Shown one piece after another: positions 1 to 13,144 of a stretch of DNA of 64,000 nt. The position numbers and the translations under genes are program-made. The notes below the pieces were generated by a model. The model was not told the DNA's origin. It did no database searches and saw nothing but the letters and a program-made list of their open reading frames with translations. The DNA is taken from assembly GCA_011800805.1 (NCBI GenBank), contig MPNW01000045.1, positions 39,051 to 103,050 on the forward strand, written 5' to 3'. Every line of letters begins with the position of its first letter. Within the stretch, counting starts at the first letter, position 1. Source of the DNA: Hirudo medicinalis (lineage: Eukaryota; Annelida; Clitellata; Hirudinida; Hirudinidae).

Positions 1-127
1 CAATACAATATCACAGTATCCTGTTCAATACAATATCACAGTATCCTGTTCAATACAATATCACAGTATCCTGTTCAATACAATATCACAGTATCCTGTT
101 CAATACAATATCACAGTATCCTGTTCA
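1..127. repeat. 25-bp tandem repeat, about five copies
   Basis: A 25-bp unit beginning CAATACAATATCACAG and ending CCTGTT is repeated head to tail about five times. The last copies carry small changes. It starts at the first base, so the array probably continues to the left. It lies just beyond the last visible neurobeachin-type exon and is probably intronic. Confidence 0.95.
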
Positions 128-233
128 GCACAATATCCTGTTCCAAGAGTGTTTTCAATTAACAACATTTCATGACAATTTAATGAAGGTAAATTAATGA
201 TGTAAAAAATTAGTAAAAAACAAATACCATTAC

Positions 234-2687
234 CGTCATCGTCGTCGTCGTCTTCTTCTTCTTCGTTATGATCGCCCGTTTCGTCGTCGACGGCTTGTTT
301 TCTTTTGGCCACGCTCTCGTCGTCGATGTCATCATTGTCGTCGTCGTCGCCCTCATCTTCGTTACCACTGCCCTTGATGGCATTTGTGGATTGTATGGCC
401 TGCTGATTGGTCAATTTGAAAGTGATGAGGTGATGATGATGATGGGTGAGAGAAGAGGAGGTAAACATTGATCATCATCATAGCTTTCATTGACTCCAGC
501 ATACACGGTCATGTAACCCAGGCACCACAGTAATGACAGCACCATCGCCATACTCATCACCACCACCACCATCATCATCATTACCACCATTAACACCATT
601 ATCACCATCATCACACCAACTCCCTCCCATTCACTCACATCATCTCTCACGTCTCCCCCGGCGGCGGTGGCGGCAGCGGCAGCTGCAGCTGAAGCAGCCA
701 CGACGACGGCCGAAGCCCCGACACCAGAAATGGTACTGACGGGGTGCTGCTTCCTCAGCTGTGGATCGGAGACGTTGGTGACCTGCATGCGATCGTACTG
801 CTGGTAAACGTGAGCCATGTGGATGCGGAAGTCCTCATTCGAGACCTTGGAGTGCAGGATGGCCAGGGTGTCGATCCAGACCCTCCAGCCGCCATACTCG
901 AACTTGACGGCGTGGTGGAGGAGGATGCGGAAGAGCGACATGACGGTCTCAGTGACCGACTGCTCCTCCTCATCCTTAGGGTAGATGTAGGCCATGGAGA
1001 AGAGCCAGTCCTGCCAGACAGACATCTGGAGGACAACCCTGATGGTAAGAAAGTTGGCCGGTTTTATCATTAGCAAAACAAAATCTTTGTAATCATACCA
1101 TCATCATCATCATCATCATCATTAACCAAGTCCTTCATGCATTGGTGCTTCCTTTTTATCATTATCATCATCATCATCATCACCCCCACCACCACCACCA
1201 TCATCATCATCACCACCACCATCATCATCACCACCACCACCACCACCACCACCATTACCATCATAATCACCACATTCATGTTTCAGGCCATACCTCCTGT
1301 TCTCCTTGTTATTGGCACAGAGCTTGGTCAGGTCAGCAAGGAAGAGCCTCTTGATGGCCATGACCTCTCTCTGGTGACCTTGAGACTGACGAATCAGGTT
1401 CGCAATCACTTTCAATATCACTGTCAAGATAAAAAAGAATTAAAAAAAAAAAGAATAAAAATAAAGAATAAAAATGTCATCATAAGTCCACAGAATGACG
1501 GCGACGATGATGATGATGATGATGACGATGTTGATGATGATGATGATGATGACGACGATGATGTCACCAGAAGGTGGCGATAGCAACTGTCCTCCAATGA
1601 TTTAACGACAGGAAAAAATGAATAAGACTCGTAGATCTCCCCAAAAACATCTTGGAAAAACCCACGTGGATTCTCCAGCTTGTAGGTGTGATCCGGTTCC
1701 TCCTGCCTCTCCAGTATTATCTCACAGGACATTCGCTCGGTCATTATCTGTGTCAACCAATAGGAAATCAGGTCAATTTATGTCGTTAAAGCCGCCTGCC
1801 GAGGCTATTATTATCGTATTACTACATTGTTGTTAACAAACTGTAATCAAGACACCTAACCGTTATTATTATTATTATTATCATAATTATCATGATCACA
1901 GTCACGAACATCATCATCATCACCGCCGTGACGAGTATCATAATTGCTATCATAATCATGGGTTCATTAAAATGGTCTCAACATCACCAGTCACTGGAAT
2001 AAATATGAAACCAGATGTGAACGAGAATGTCGCACCAACCTCAAACAGCACGTGGTATGTCCCGAGAGTGATGTAGCCGGTGTTGAGGAAGAGTCGTTCG
2101 GTGATGAGGGAGAAGAGATTGTAGGGGGTCATGGCTTCGTGCTTCCTCCTGGAATGATGGTGATGATGATGATGATCAAAGATACAATAATAATCTTTTC
2201 CAAGCATCCTATCCTTATCTTACTATTACTAGCATAGCAATGACTCAGATGATAACACCACTATCATCAACATCTTAAAATCATCATATCATCTTACGCA
2301 TCATCAAAACCTTCATCATCGCATGTACCATCATAACTATCAACACCTACAACAATGCATAAAGTATCATCAGCATAGTTATCCATTTCCTGGAAGACCA
2401 TTAGTCTTGTTGTGTTGGCATCGACATTGTAATCATAAACATGATCACCATCATAATAATAATCATAATCGTCGTCATCGTCATCATCATCACCACCACC
2501 ACCCCTATCATCACCGCCCCCTGCTCTCACTTGTGGGTGCTCCTCATGAGGAAAAACCCAAGGAGCTTGAGGGCCTGAACCCTGATCATCTCGTGTGAGG
2601 AGGCCAGAAGCTTGAAGATGACCCTGGAAATGAAGACGACGACAATTATGATGACAGTGATGATGATGATGGCGATGATGATGATGG

Positions 2688-2720
<33 letters not shown>

Positions 2721-5700
2721 CGACTTGCTTAATGTATGGAGCGAGGGGCATCACCCCCATCTCGAATGCATTACCAGACACTCAAGAATGACGAATGCTT
2801 AATGGCTATAATCCATTTCGGCAGCTAATTAATATTAATGACCTGGTGTTGGTGATGATGACGACGACGATGATGATGATCGATTAACTCGTCAATCAAA
2901 CTCACTTGACTCCGCCCTTCCTGTCGAAGGCTGGCACCATAGATGCGGGGTGGTCGGCCATGAGTTGGACCATCAGATCAAGAACATCCACTATGTTGTC
3001 ATCCTGATGATAATGATGTTGCAATTACAAACAACAATAAACTACACCTCTCTATCAAGAACTCATCATCATCATCATCATAGTCATCACCACCATCATC
3101 ATCACCATCATCACCACCATCATCATCATCGATGTCGTCTTCATCACCTCGTGTACAGTGGCCAGGTAGTTGATCATAGACTGCAGCTCATCGTCTTGAA
3201 CTCCTGAGCCCCTGATGACCAGCTGCCTTATGTACTGGAGGAGGAGGCCCCTCAACTCCATGATGTCCTCTCTGATTGGCCGAGGGCCGTCTAGAAAAGT
3301 GAGAGGCGGTAAGTGGGAACACAAAGAGTGGAAAAGCACTGCAATAATTGTCCGACAAATCGCTGACCAATTGGCAGTCATTCGCTCACAATGCACCACC
3401 CATGATTCAACATTCTCTTACCACTAACCACTAACCCTAAAAAAACCATTTACCATAACCATTATTTTAGCCATAAAAAGTGTCACAGATCCATGTAGCC
3501 AGCAGGATGTCATCTCAGCTTTTCCCAGGAAGAGGGAAGAGAGGAAGGACAACCTGGACTATCCTGCCCCCCCATACCAAACGACTCCCTGATGTAGCCA
3601 TCAACGTGGCCTTTCAAAACATCCAGCCGACCCTCGACCATTCACCCACCTACGCCCTTGGGCATGATGCCGCTCCTGTCCGTGGGGTTGACCACCCAGT
3701 AGTAATAGACGAGCGTGTGCATGGTTTGGAGTACCGAGCTGATACGTCTGATGTTGTTGTAGATCTGAGCATCGCTGACAAACTCAGTCGATATGTACGT
3801 GTAGAGTTTTCTCTGAACCTGAGTGAGGAAGGTCATTTGCGCTGGATTATTAAGCGCTAAATTTACATTCTTTCGGATTAAATAGAATGCAATTTTCTAT
3901 ACAATTATTGTTTATTGGCAAACAAAACACACACCTCAAGCATCTTTTACATGCATTTATTATAATTAAATTATATTGATTTTATCCTTTTTTTTTTTGA
4001 TATTTTCATTTTTTTAAAGCAATTGGAGAATTTACATGGAAATTAAATTAAAATGAAAACAAAATTAAAATTAAATTAAAAATTCAAAAAATTAAATTAA
4101 ATTAAATTTACATGAATTTACATCTTTAATATTATGATTAACATATTATTAACATAAATTATCCTCTGCGAGTAAGGATTCATCTGTCGATAATTTTGAT
4201 GAACCTGATTTCAATTCCTGATCTGATCTGATTGGATTTGTTGTGAACTGATGAAGGATTTTAAACCAATTTCTGACTATGGCCAATGCTTCACAAACTT
4301 TCCACTTACTGAGGCTGGCTGGTAAAGGTACACTCTGAAGGCTTTAGAAGATCTCCTCCATCTTCTTTATTTATGTATCATTAAATTTATATCAAGTCGA
4401 TCCAAATTTAACTCATCGAAGTGGAAGAAATCATCATCATCATCATCATCGATAAACAAGTGAGTAAGCATGAGCATGCACATGGCTTATACATGTAAAA
4501 GCACATATATGCTATAGCTGCTGTAACTTTATTTCAAGGTCTGTGAGAGCAATGAGGCCTAAAAAAAAGAGGTTGGCAAGAAAATTGAATTAACTTCAAT
4601 TCAGGTTCAGCTTGGTTGTGCGTCCTGGTCTTGTGCACAGATGTCCGTGATTCAACCAATCAATTTACAGGGATCCACTTATCAGCAGGAGAATTGTTTG
4701 CGCAAGGATTTACAGCCAGGATTTTAAATGATGGCTTCAGTGCCAACCACCATCAAGTCATCGTCATCACCATCATCTTCATCATCAAATGTCGTCGTCG
4801 TCGTCATCATCATCATCATCATCACCATCATCATCATCAACTGCCATTGTTATTATTGCGATCATCTTCATCATCATCATCGTCATCAAAGCAATTATTT
4901 TGTCTCTTGAAGCCATTTTTCCAGTCAAGAGCCAATTTTCTGTGACGCAGTAAATTACCCATCGTCATCATCATCATCACCATCATCGTCGTCAGCATTA
5001 TCACCATCATCATCACCCACCGGCATAGAAGAGTAGATCCAGAGAGCCGGATTGAAGAGGATGTGATCCAGCAGGTGCTTGAGTAGGGGACCACCGGTTG
5101 GCAAGGAAACGAGATACTTAGTGAGCGACAGGAAACAGTCCAGAACCCCGATGGTGATGTGATGTCTTGTCGACTGTTATCACCAACGACGATATTGTCA
5201 TCATCATCATCACCACCACCACCACCTCTATCATCATCAGGAGGTATCACTGATTCGTGACAAATCATTTGCTTGTGATTCAGATAAAAATCAAAAATAA
5301 GTGAATAAGAACAATTCTACAGGTGTGCAGGACCACCCCTATTGGATGACGCCTCCTGATGATGATGACTATTTTGGTGATGTCCTCTATACCTATACCA
5401 TCATCGTCTTCGTCATCATCATTATCATCATCACCATCACCACCATCAACATCATCATCGTCACCACCATCACCATCATCATCATCTTCATCATCGTCAT
5501 CATCATCACCTTCTCGAGGAGATAACTGATGACGAGGAATCCCTTGCTTTGAAGGAACTGCTGTTGGATGACGTGCGAGGTCTCCAGGAGATTGCACAGA
5601 AGCTTCATCAGACTGGCACTGCAATGGATGGATGGATGGATGGACAATTGGATGGATGGATGGATGAATGGACGATTGGATGGACGGATGAATGGACAGT

Positions 5701-8561
5701 TGGATGGATGGTCGAACAGATGGATGTATGAATGGATGGAAACGAGGATGAAGGGAAACGAGGATGAAGGAGAGAGAAATATAATAACATGTCAGATGGA
5801 ATAATTCCAGCAGCATACGGCATTATGAGTGCAGAAAAATCTCTTCCATCCAAAAATGGCCATCCATCAGATTTGCACAGAAAATCGATTGCAATATCAA
5901 ACTACATAAATCACTTTCTGCTTGTGTATAAATCTTTAGGCAAGCAAAAATTGATTGGAAATCTCCTGCCTCTCATTGAAAAGATGCTAATGAGGAGAAC
6001 CCTCAACAGAGGATAAACAAGAAATGGCAGCCAATCAAATATTACCAGATGGTATAATCCACAGTTTCGTGCTGTCCGTCGCAAGTCTCCTGGGCGAGAT
6101 CCAATTGGCTGAAGAGCGGGTAGAGTACCTGTCGTCGATAACAACCACCGACCAATGACTATCTAGCTCTCGCATATCGCTAACAATCAAGAGCCGCCGT
6201 CGGCCAGACTTACCTGTACTCCACCAATGGAGTGGAGGATACTGTGGATTGAGTGAGTGATGATTGACTTGACCTCATTCTGCATGAGGGCATGGGGGTT
6301 GTGAACAAAGTAGGACACGTTACCCTTGGGTGAGGATTCGAGGCAGAGCTGGCTGTCACAAGAGACTGGAGTGTACAGAAAGACGACGGCCTGCGTGAGC
6401 TTGCCGTCATAGAGGATCTGCCGGGGTCGAATAATAAATTACGCTAATGCAATGTTAGTCATCATTAATTAATAGTCCAAGGAGTCCAGTGGCTACATTA
6501 AGGATCACATACATTTAAACTTTTTTTTAAACTGATATTAAATTTATTTTAAAATAATATAAAACAATAATAATAATAACAACAACAACAACAATAATAA
6601 TAATAATAATATTAATAACAACAACATAAACAATAACAACAACATCAACAACAATAATAATAACAACAACACATTATCCCTGACCAATGGTATATCCGGT
6701 CGTCATACCATGACATAAATCATTAATAATGCATGGAACAAGACCAACCCTCTTGACTGCCTCGCTCAGAAGAATGCCACTCTCGTTCTCAAATCTGAAC
6801 TGACTCTGAAGTGATAAGGTCGAAGATGACGATGATGATGCTGATGGCGACGATGATGCTGATGACGACGATGATGATAATGATGATGCTGATGGCGACG
6901 ATGACGCTGATGATGACGATGATTACAAGAGCTTCAAGGATTTTTGGTGTTCCGTCGTCATACCTTATATCCAGGTCCTAGGTATTCAAGGGCAGCGACG
7001 TGATTGGCCGTGAGGGCTTCACTGAAGAGGTAGACCGAGGACACCTGACCGCAGAACATGGTCTCGGGATCCATGTCATGGCTGCAGCCCAGGTAGCACT
7101 TGTCAAAGGGCTGGCAAGTGGAATTTTAATCGTTATCATCATCGACAGCATCACCATCACCTTTAACTCTATTATCTTCATTATCCCTTTATCATCTCCA
7201 TCAGCGACATCATCACTAACATCTTAACAACATCATCACTAACATCTTAACAACATCTCCAAATCACCATCACCATCACCATCACCATCATCATCATCAT
7301 CGTCATCCACCACCATCTCGTTATCCAGAGGCGACCACTAACGTCGCTGGTGTTGACTAGCCAGGACATGTCCGTGTGGGAGGCGGGCACCCCGTCAACG
7401 TAGCAGTGGAGTTCACTCTTGCTCCATCGGTTGTAGATGAAGACGATGGTCACCATGTACCACTGTGACGGAAAGTCGTGAACGATTAAGTAAATAAATT
7501 ATTTAATTATAAGATCTCGATCTTGAAAATCTTGATCTCGATGTACAGATCTCGATCTTGAAAATCTTGATCTCAATATACAGATCTCGATCTTGAAAAT
7601 CTTGATCTCAATATATAGATCTTGAAAATCGGTTTGAAAAAGTCAAGTGAGCTCGATTAGCCTTTAATAAGAAATCCTTACGAAGTCGCTCAGAAATCTT
7701 TCTAAATTAGGAATATTTTATAAAATCAAGGTCGGGTCGAGTTAATTTCGGTCGCACGCATCCAGGTCGACAGAGATTAATCGGTCGGGGTCGAGGAGGA
7801 CGCACGACCTTCTGGGCAAGAACATAATTGGGGCTTTTAGGCTTAATAAAGCTCGTCTAAGGAGAATTGACACGTCCTCACATGGCACAAGTAGGCAGAG
7901 GCAAACCAGACTAAGTCATCACTCATTACTCATTACTATTACTCATTACTCATTACTATTACTCATTACTCATTACTCACTACTATTACTCATTACTCAT
8001 TACTATTAATAACTGCTCATCAACGTGGACTCACTACTATTAACTGCCAAAAAGGATGCACACTCACCTCCCTGGGGTGAAAATCGTACTTGACACAGTG
8101 CTGGAAACCCTTGCCCTTGACCTTCATGGAGGTTATGACCAGGGCATTTCCCAGGAAGTGCCCCGAGTATCCCACCCCCTTGCTGGTCCTGAAGCTGAAG
8201 GAAAGAACGGCAATTGAGTGATAAAGGAGGAGAGGAGAAAAATTAAAGTATCATCATCATCATCATCATCATCGTCGTCGTGGACGTCATTGTTTGTCCC
8301 TCACCAGAACAAGTAAGGTTTCTCTCTGTCCACATTGGCTCCGGGATTGGGATCCATCCTGAACCAGCAGTGGAACGTCCATCCATTCTGATAGGGCCAC
8401 TTGGCCATGGGTGGCAGTGCTATGGCCTGATAAACAGGAATGAAATAGACGCTACTATGTGATAGATGCTTGATGCAACAGATTCTATTATTTCTAGTAA
8501 TATTGCAATGATTTCCTATTAAATGACAATAATCATTTATTTAGTGTTATTTTTTAGATAT

Positions 8562-8603
<42 letters not shown>

Positions 8604-8824
8604 TGTTATTGGTATGCTGAGGAAAACTGACAGAATCCTTTTTGCCCGGAAAGCTGAAGAACTCGTCCGGTCCGTGCCTCTGTGGCATCTGCTGGAGGAC
8701 CCTCAGGAGCTTGGTGGAATGTCGAGGCTGTGCAACAGATTTTATTACTTCTATTAATATTGTTTATTATTATTTTATTAACATTATTACGTTATTATTA
8801 TTGTGTTGTTATTATTATTATTAA

Positions 8825-8856
<32 letters not shown>

Positions 8857-9812
8857 TGTTAATATTATAATTATTTTGTCTTTAATTATGTTGTTAATTA
8901 AGAAGGTTTTCCAAAGCTCGTAGTACAATGAAAGGGTGAATTCCAACCGAGCAATGTGCTATTATAAACTCGCATTCTCATCGGGCTTTCATCACCATTA
9001 TCATCTTCATCACCATTATCATCTTCATCACCATTATCATCGTCATCACCATTATCATCTTCATCACCATTATCGTCATCAACATCAACATCAACATCAT
9101 CATGACTTAAAAACTGTAGCATGACCTACCCATTTCTCCTTCTCATTGGCCTGGAGAAGCCCGAACATGTCCCTCAGTTCGGCCACTGTTACGCTGAAGC
9201 CGGCCAACACCCCCAGCACATCCACCATGAGATCTGGATCGGGTCAAGGGGTCAACTTTAGCGACGGGAGGTCGTGTCACGAGGATTGAAAATGTTGAGA
9301 TTCAAATGACATGCACAGTAATGAAATTGTTGTGTCAGAGGAATGATGCATGATGAGTGCATCGTGCATGATACGGCAGAGTCAGATGTTGTTTTGAATG
9401 TGCTCACATGGCTATTACTTGGCATTTGTCACAAAACATTACATTAAACATTACTACAGGGTAATAATTCATGACTATCACAGCATTTTCGTCGTCAACA
9501 ACATTATTATTGTCACTACCAATGATTTTATCATAGCTGTGGAATGAAGAATCATTATCATAACCAAGACTCAGCAACCTTTAACTGCATAGGATTAGCC
9601 TGCTGAATTTACATGCATATACCTGAATACACCTGTAGTCAATCAACAGATAGAGCAATGAATGCAGCCAATGAAAATCAGGGGCTCACCTGCCAGCATG
9701 TCATTGGCTGAGGGGATCCTAGAGAGGATCTTGCCTACCAAACCGACCTGGGTGCAGGCCTGGAGGTTCCGGGAGCTCTTCCTGAGGATGGCGGTGAAGT
9801 GGCTCCATATTT
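234..9812 (-). CDS. Neurobeachin/LRBA-family protein, internal exons only (partial at both ends)
   Basis: BEACH-family scaffold proteins act in vesicle traffic and receptor sorting. Twenty-one exons read in phase (about 954 codons): 9690-9812, 9130-9233, 8632-8727, 8305-8426, 8068-8194, 7343-7462, 6964-7110, 6749-6805, 6214-6417, 6046-6128, 5510-5618, 5017-5173, 3650-3841, 3148-3290, 2906-3003, 2531-2623, 2040-2148, 1666-1747, 1294-1420, about 639-1038 and 234-402. The blocks follow family order: armadillo-like helices, then the concanavalin-A-like fold over the 8.4-6.2 kb exons ([35 protein letters not shown]), then DUF4704 ([38 protein letters not shown]). The last visible exon is acidic linker, rich in Asp and Glu. 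The PH-BEACH and WD40 parts would lie left of the window. The N-terminal exons upstream of the 9812 exon, which starts in phase 1, were not found. NBEA and LRBA cannot be told apart from this part. Exon ends at 639 (or 651) and 5017 are the least certain. Confidence 0.93.
1090..5510. repeat. ATC/GAT trinucleotide tracts in the neurobeachin-type introns
   Basis: Nearly every intron here carries imperfect ATC (GAT on the other strand) tracts. The clearest lie at about 1095-1125, 1155-1265, 1500-1562, 2440-2515, 2640-2722, 2855-2880, 3062-3132, 4755-4890, 4965-5015, 5195-5240 and 5400-5508. Some touch splice sites: the donors at 5510, 3148 and 5017 are followed at once by GTGATGATG-type sequence. 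All six frames stay open through such tracts, giving spurious poly-His, poly-Asp, poly-Ile and poly-Met reading frames. Confidence 0.95.
5622..5750. repeat. ATGG tetranucleotide tract
   Basis: An imperfect (ATGG)n tract directly upstream, on the minus strand, of the exon at 5510-5618. Its CCAT-rich complement supplies the pyrimidine-rich stretch before that exon's acceptor. Confidence 0.9.
7508..7626. repeat. Minisatellite of about 36 bp, three to four copies
   Basis: A unit built from GATCTCGATCTTGAAAATCT plus a short AT-rich spacer is repeated three to four times with few changes. It lies in the intron between the exons at 8068-8194 and 7343-7462. Confidence 0.9.
7917..8010. repeat. ACTCATT-type short tandem repeat
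   Basis: A run alternating ACTCATT and ACTATT units, in the same intron as the 36-bp minisatellite. No coding potential was seen. Confidence 0.85.
8555..8880. repeat. AAT/ATT trinucleotide tracts around an exon
   Basis: A pure (AAT)n run at about 8566-8602 and an interrupted (ATT)n run at about 8740-8880 flank the exon at 8632-8727 closely on both sides. Confidence 0.9.
8985..9090. repeat. 18-bp tandem repeat
   Basis: The unit TCATCACCATTATCATCT is repeated about five times with single-base changes, then decays into AACATC units. It lies in the intron just downstream, on the minus strand, of the exon at 9130-9233. Confidence 0.9.
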
Positions 9813-10057
9813 CTGCCTATCATAATAAAATAAATTATTCATAAGTTGCCAAAGTATAATTTCATTAGTAAATGTTTTATTATTATCGTTATAATTATTA
9901 ATGAGAATTATTATTGCAGCAGATTATGAAAATGATGATGATGATGATAATGTTGATTAATATTTTATGAATATATTATGTCCTCATTTTTTTGTCAGTT
10001 TGGTCAATAAAAGGTAAGCAGGCAAAACAAACCACTCAAAATGTCCCACCCATCCAG

Positions 10058-10222
10058 CTACCAGTTCACTCAATCATCCACCCAGTTCACCCAATCATCT
10101 ACCCAGTTCACTCAATCATCCACCCAGTTCACCCAATCATCCACCCAGTTCACTCAATCATCCACCCAGTTCACTCAATCATCCACCCAGTTCACCCAAT
10201 CATCCACCCAGTTCACCCAATC
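10058..10222. repeat. 21-bp tandem repeat, about eight copies
   Basis: The unit is CAATCATCCACCCAGTTCAC plus C or T. Because 21 is a multiple of three, two plus frames stay open and give repeats of the type STQFTQS and HPVHPII. These frames lack any gene context and are treated as repeat artefacts. Confidence 0.93.
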
Positions 10223-10544
10223 GCCAAGCCGTCCACCTCCTCATTCACTCATTCAGCCAGTTAATCGACTCTCAGATTCGATGACGAGAAAATAAAAAAC
10301 CACGAGCGCATGTTTCTCTCAAGATATGAGCAAAGGAACGGAGCAGCAGTGGAAGAAAGGAAAGGGTTAATTGGGGGCGGTGAATGGGGTGGACTGGGTG
10401 GGTGGCTGTAGAGTGGGTGGCATTCCTTATCTCCGACCAACACATTTTAATGGCCCCTACTTAATGTAAATAAAACACAACTGCAACACTGACACTAATG
10501 ACAAAGTCGACAATGACGTTGATTTAGAGACGATGGAAGGAATA

Positions 10545-10564
10545 ACGATGATGACTATGATGAC

Positions 10565-10602
<38 letters not shown>

Positions 10603-10946
10603 CGACGATGACGACGACGACGATGACGGCAATAACCACGGTGTGGATGAGCAAGTCATCAACTATATGTGAGGCAGACTAGAGAGCAGCCAAGTCAAAT
10701 AGTCCAAACAATCTCAGTTATGCAAGGGACTTTAATAAAACAAACAAACAAGTCAAATAAACAAACTGTTACATCTTCGCTCATCATCATCATCATCATC
10801 ATCATCATTATTATAATTATTATTATTGTCATTATTATAATGGAATTGCCTGTAATAGATGAAACATCTGACTGGCAAGGACAGAGGCTGACAAAGAAAG
10901 GCACCAGACACGAGTAACATCTGCCATTAGAGTCTGTCAGAGTATT

Positions 10947-10985
<39 letters not shown>

Positions 10986-12409
10986 CCATATATCTATCAT
11001 CTAAAAAATAGAACACCCCTCCTCCACTTAGGAGGAAACTTGAGGAGAGTGTGGAGTGAGGGGGGGATTCCGGAATAAATTGAAACGAGATGCACAAGAC
11101 AGGAGACAATAAGCAAGCGCACACACGCGCGCGCGAGCACAAAAATCCCAGATATCAGTTTCACTTTTGAATGGCTCCTCCCGATTGCTTCCGACAGCAT
11201 CTCAACTCGAGTAGGAAGTGAGTCGGAGTTGCAGAAGGGAGAGGTTGCAACGGACGAACAGACGGACACGGACGGGTGGATAGATGGACTGAGCTTGGAG
11301 AAGATGACAGGAGAAAGGAAGAGGGCCCGGACGAATGAAGACTGACGCATCAATTACTCATAAGTCCAGAGGGATGAAATTGAATAGAGAGAATTCACAC
11401 GCCACTCGCCTCAACCCACCACGGAGGAAGCAAAGATGCTACTGGTGATGGCCGTGTGATGGACTGGTGATGGACAATAATAACAACGTAAATTACGAAC
11501 TTTATATAACCGTAAAGGCGATGTCCTCTCAATGACCATAAGATAATGATGATCGCGAAGATGATGATGACGATGATGATGAAAATTAAAATGATGATGA
11601 TGATGATGATTATTAATATTATTAAAATGTCTGTGGAGCTGATGACGATGACTATGACAGTGTCATTGACAGGCAGTCATTACAGTTCATTTCTCAAGTT
11701 TAAACTGTGGCAAATTAGAAGTTACACGGTGATTGGTCATTCATTGAAATAGCATATAACGACATCGCCATTATCGTGGTCTCTATCATTATTATCATCA
11801 ATAGCCTCGGCATCACCATCGCCACCATCATCATCATCATCATCACCACTACCACCACCATCATCATCATCATCATCACCATCACCACCACCATCATCAT
11901 CATCATCGTCGTCGTCGTCGTCGTCGTCATCATTTAAAAACAAGAGCACTTTAAATGGTAAACATTAGCGATGAAAAAAATATTTCAAGATTCCACAACA
12001 ACAACAACAACAAGAAGAAAAAACACAAACATCAAGCGAACGACGACCTTCGAACCTTGGAGTCGATAAATCGATGTCCGTGAATGCGGAGAGAGCCATC
12101 GCACCGGTCCGACCGTCCGACCGTTATGCTAATTATAATTATAATTACAATCATAATCAGGACAGTAATTAACATAACCGATTAACATATCGAGCAGTGA
12201 GAGCGGACCGGCATGGATAATTAGCATGCAATCGAACGGTCGCTCGCTCGGCTGTGACGATCCGAAAACGAGGAGCGGCTGTTGATCGCTGGAGAGATAA
12301 TTATAATTTATAATTTATTGTAATTTATTCAGCTTCGTTATCTTCTCGGTCTTCTGGTTGGGGTTATTGAAATTGATTGCGCAGCATTATAGCGTAACAA
12401 TATAGACTA

Positions 12410-12463
<54 letters not shown>

Positions 12464-12599
12464 TTGTCATAATAATAACGATGATGATAATGATAATAAT
12501 TATAATTACAATAACAAGAGACGAATTTCGTAAAGTTCACGAGGTAATCCTACATTGCCAATACCTCCCACTCATTCTATTCAAACTATTCATCATCAC

Positions 12600-12635
<36 letters not shown>

Positions 12636-12655
12636 ATTGGCTAATCCATCCAGCC
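10545..12655. repeat. Further GAT/ATC, CT and AAT simple repeats
   Basis: The main tracts are GAT at 10552-10612, ATC/ATT at 10782-10830, CT at 10950-10978, GAT at 11550-11612, ATC at 11815-11930 (ending in a GTC run), AAT at 12409-12463 and ATC at 12590-12637. There are no exons between them. Confidence 0.9.
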
Positions 12656-13144
12656 ATTCACTCACTCGCCCACTGGGCTATCCCTTCATCCACCCACTCA
12701 ACCACTCACGAGGACACGGAGGAGGGAAGGGTGGGAGATGGCCGAACGCAGGGACGTCCTGCACGTGAGGCACGACAGGGCCACATACATCCTGGGCATA
12801 TCGAATTACGCAATCGCACCGTCAGACCGGTCGGACGCAGAGCAATGGCACATTCTAGTTGACAACTTTAGCAGACTTTATTGCACTAAACCAGCCAAAA
12901 ATAAACTAAGATAAAGGGTAATGCCTGGCCATCCCCTCCGTGGCCTCGCCCTGAGGTCATGGGAGGTCATTTTAGTCGTTCCCTAGAAGAATGAGGGAAA
13001 AGATTAATTACTAAATAAATAATTCCCTTCCCAAGTTGATCTCTCACACTTCTTATAGTTAGTTGTAGACAATAACCAACATAAAAGTAAGGATACAACA
13101 ATAATAATAATAATGGTTATCATTAATTAACATGTGAGACTCAC

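Larger units (their letters stand above)
9813..13144. other. Exon-free stretch between two truncated minus-strand genes
   Basis: No exon of the neurobeachin-type gene or of the dynein gene was found here on either strand, although both should continue. The contents are: a 21-bp tandem array (10.06-10.22 kb), GAT tracts (10.55-10.61, 11.55-11.61 kb), a CT run (10.95-10.98 kb), an alternating CA/CG run (11.12-11.14 kb), ATC tracts (11.82-11.93, 12.60-12.64 kb), an AAT run (12.41-12.46 kb) and two CpG-richer patches (about 12.05-12.30 and 12.73-12.85 kb) that could be promoter-like. Short open frames near 12.74-12.91 kb (plus, 59 codons) and 12.71-12.80 kb (minus) match nothing I recognise. See the finding on this junction. 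Confidence 0.7.

Noticed and set aside
1..127. Regular 25-bp repeats as a CRISPR array
   Set aside because: The copies are directly adjacent with no unique spacers, and the DNA is from an animal genome.
100..3400. Long open frames rich in His, Asp, Ile or Met on both strands
   Set aside because: They are read-throughs of ATC/GAT repeats, which contain no stop in most frames. Only the stretches that match the neurobeachin family and have splice sites were kept.
12739..12915. 59-codon plus frame beginning MAERRDVLHVRHDR
   Set aside because: Short, no homology recognised, and a good overlapping minus frame exists. No basis to choose either as a gene.
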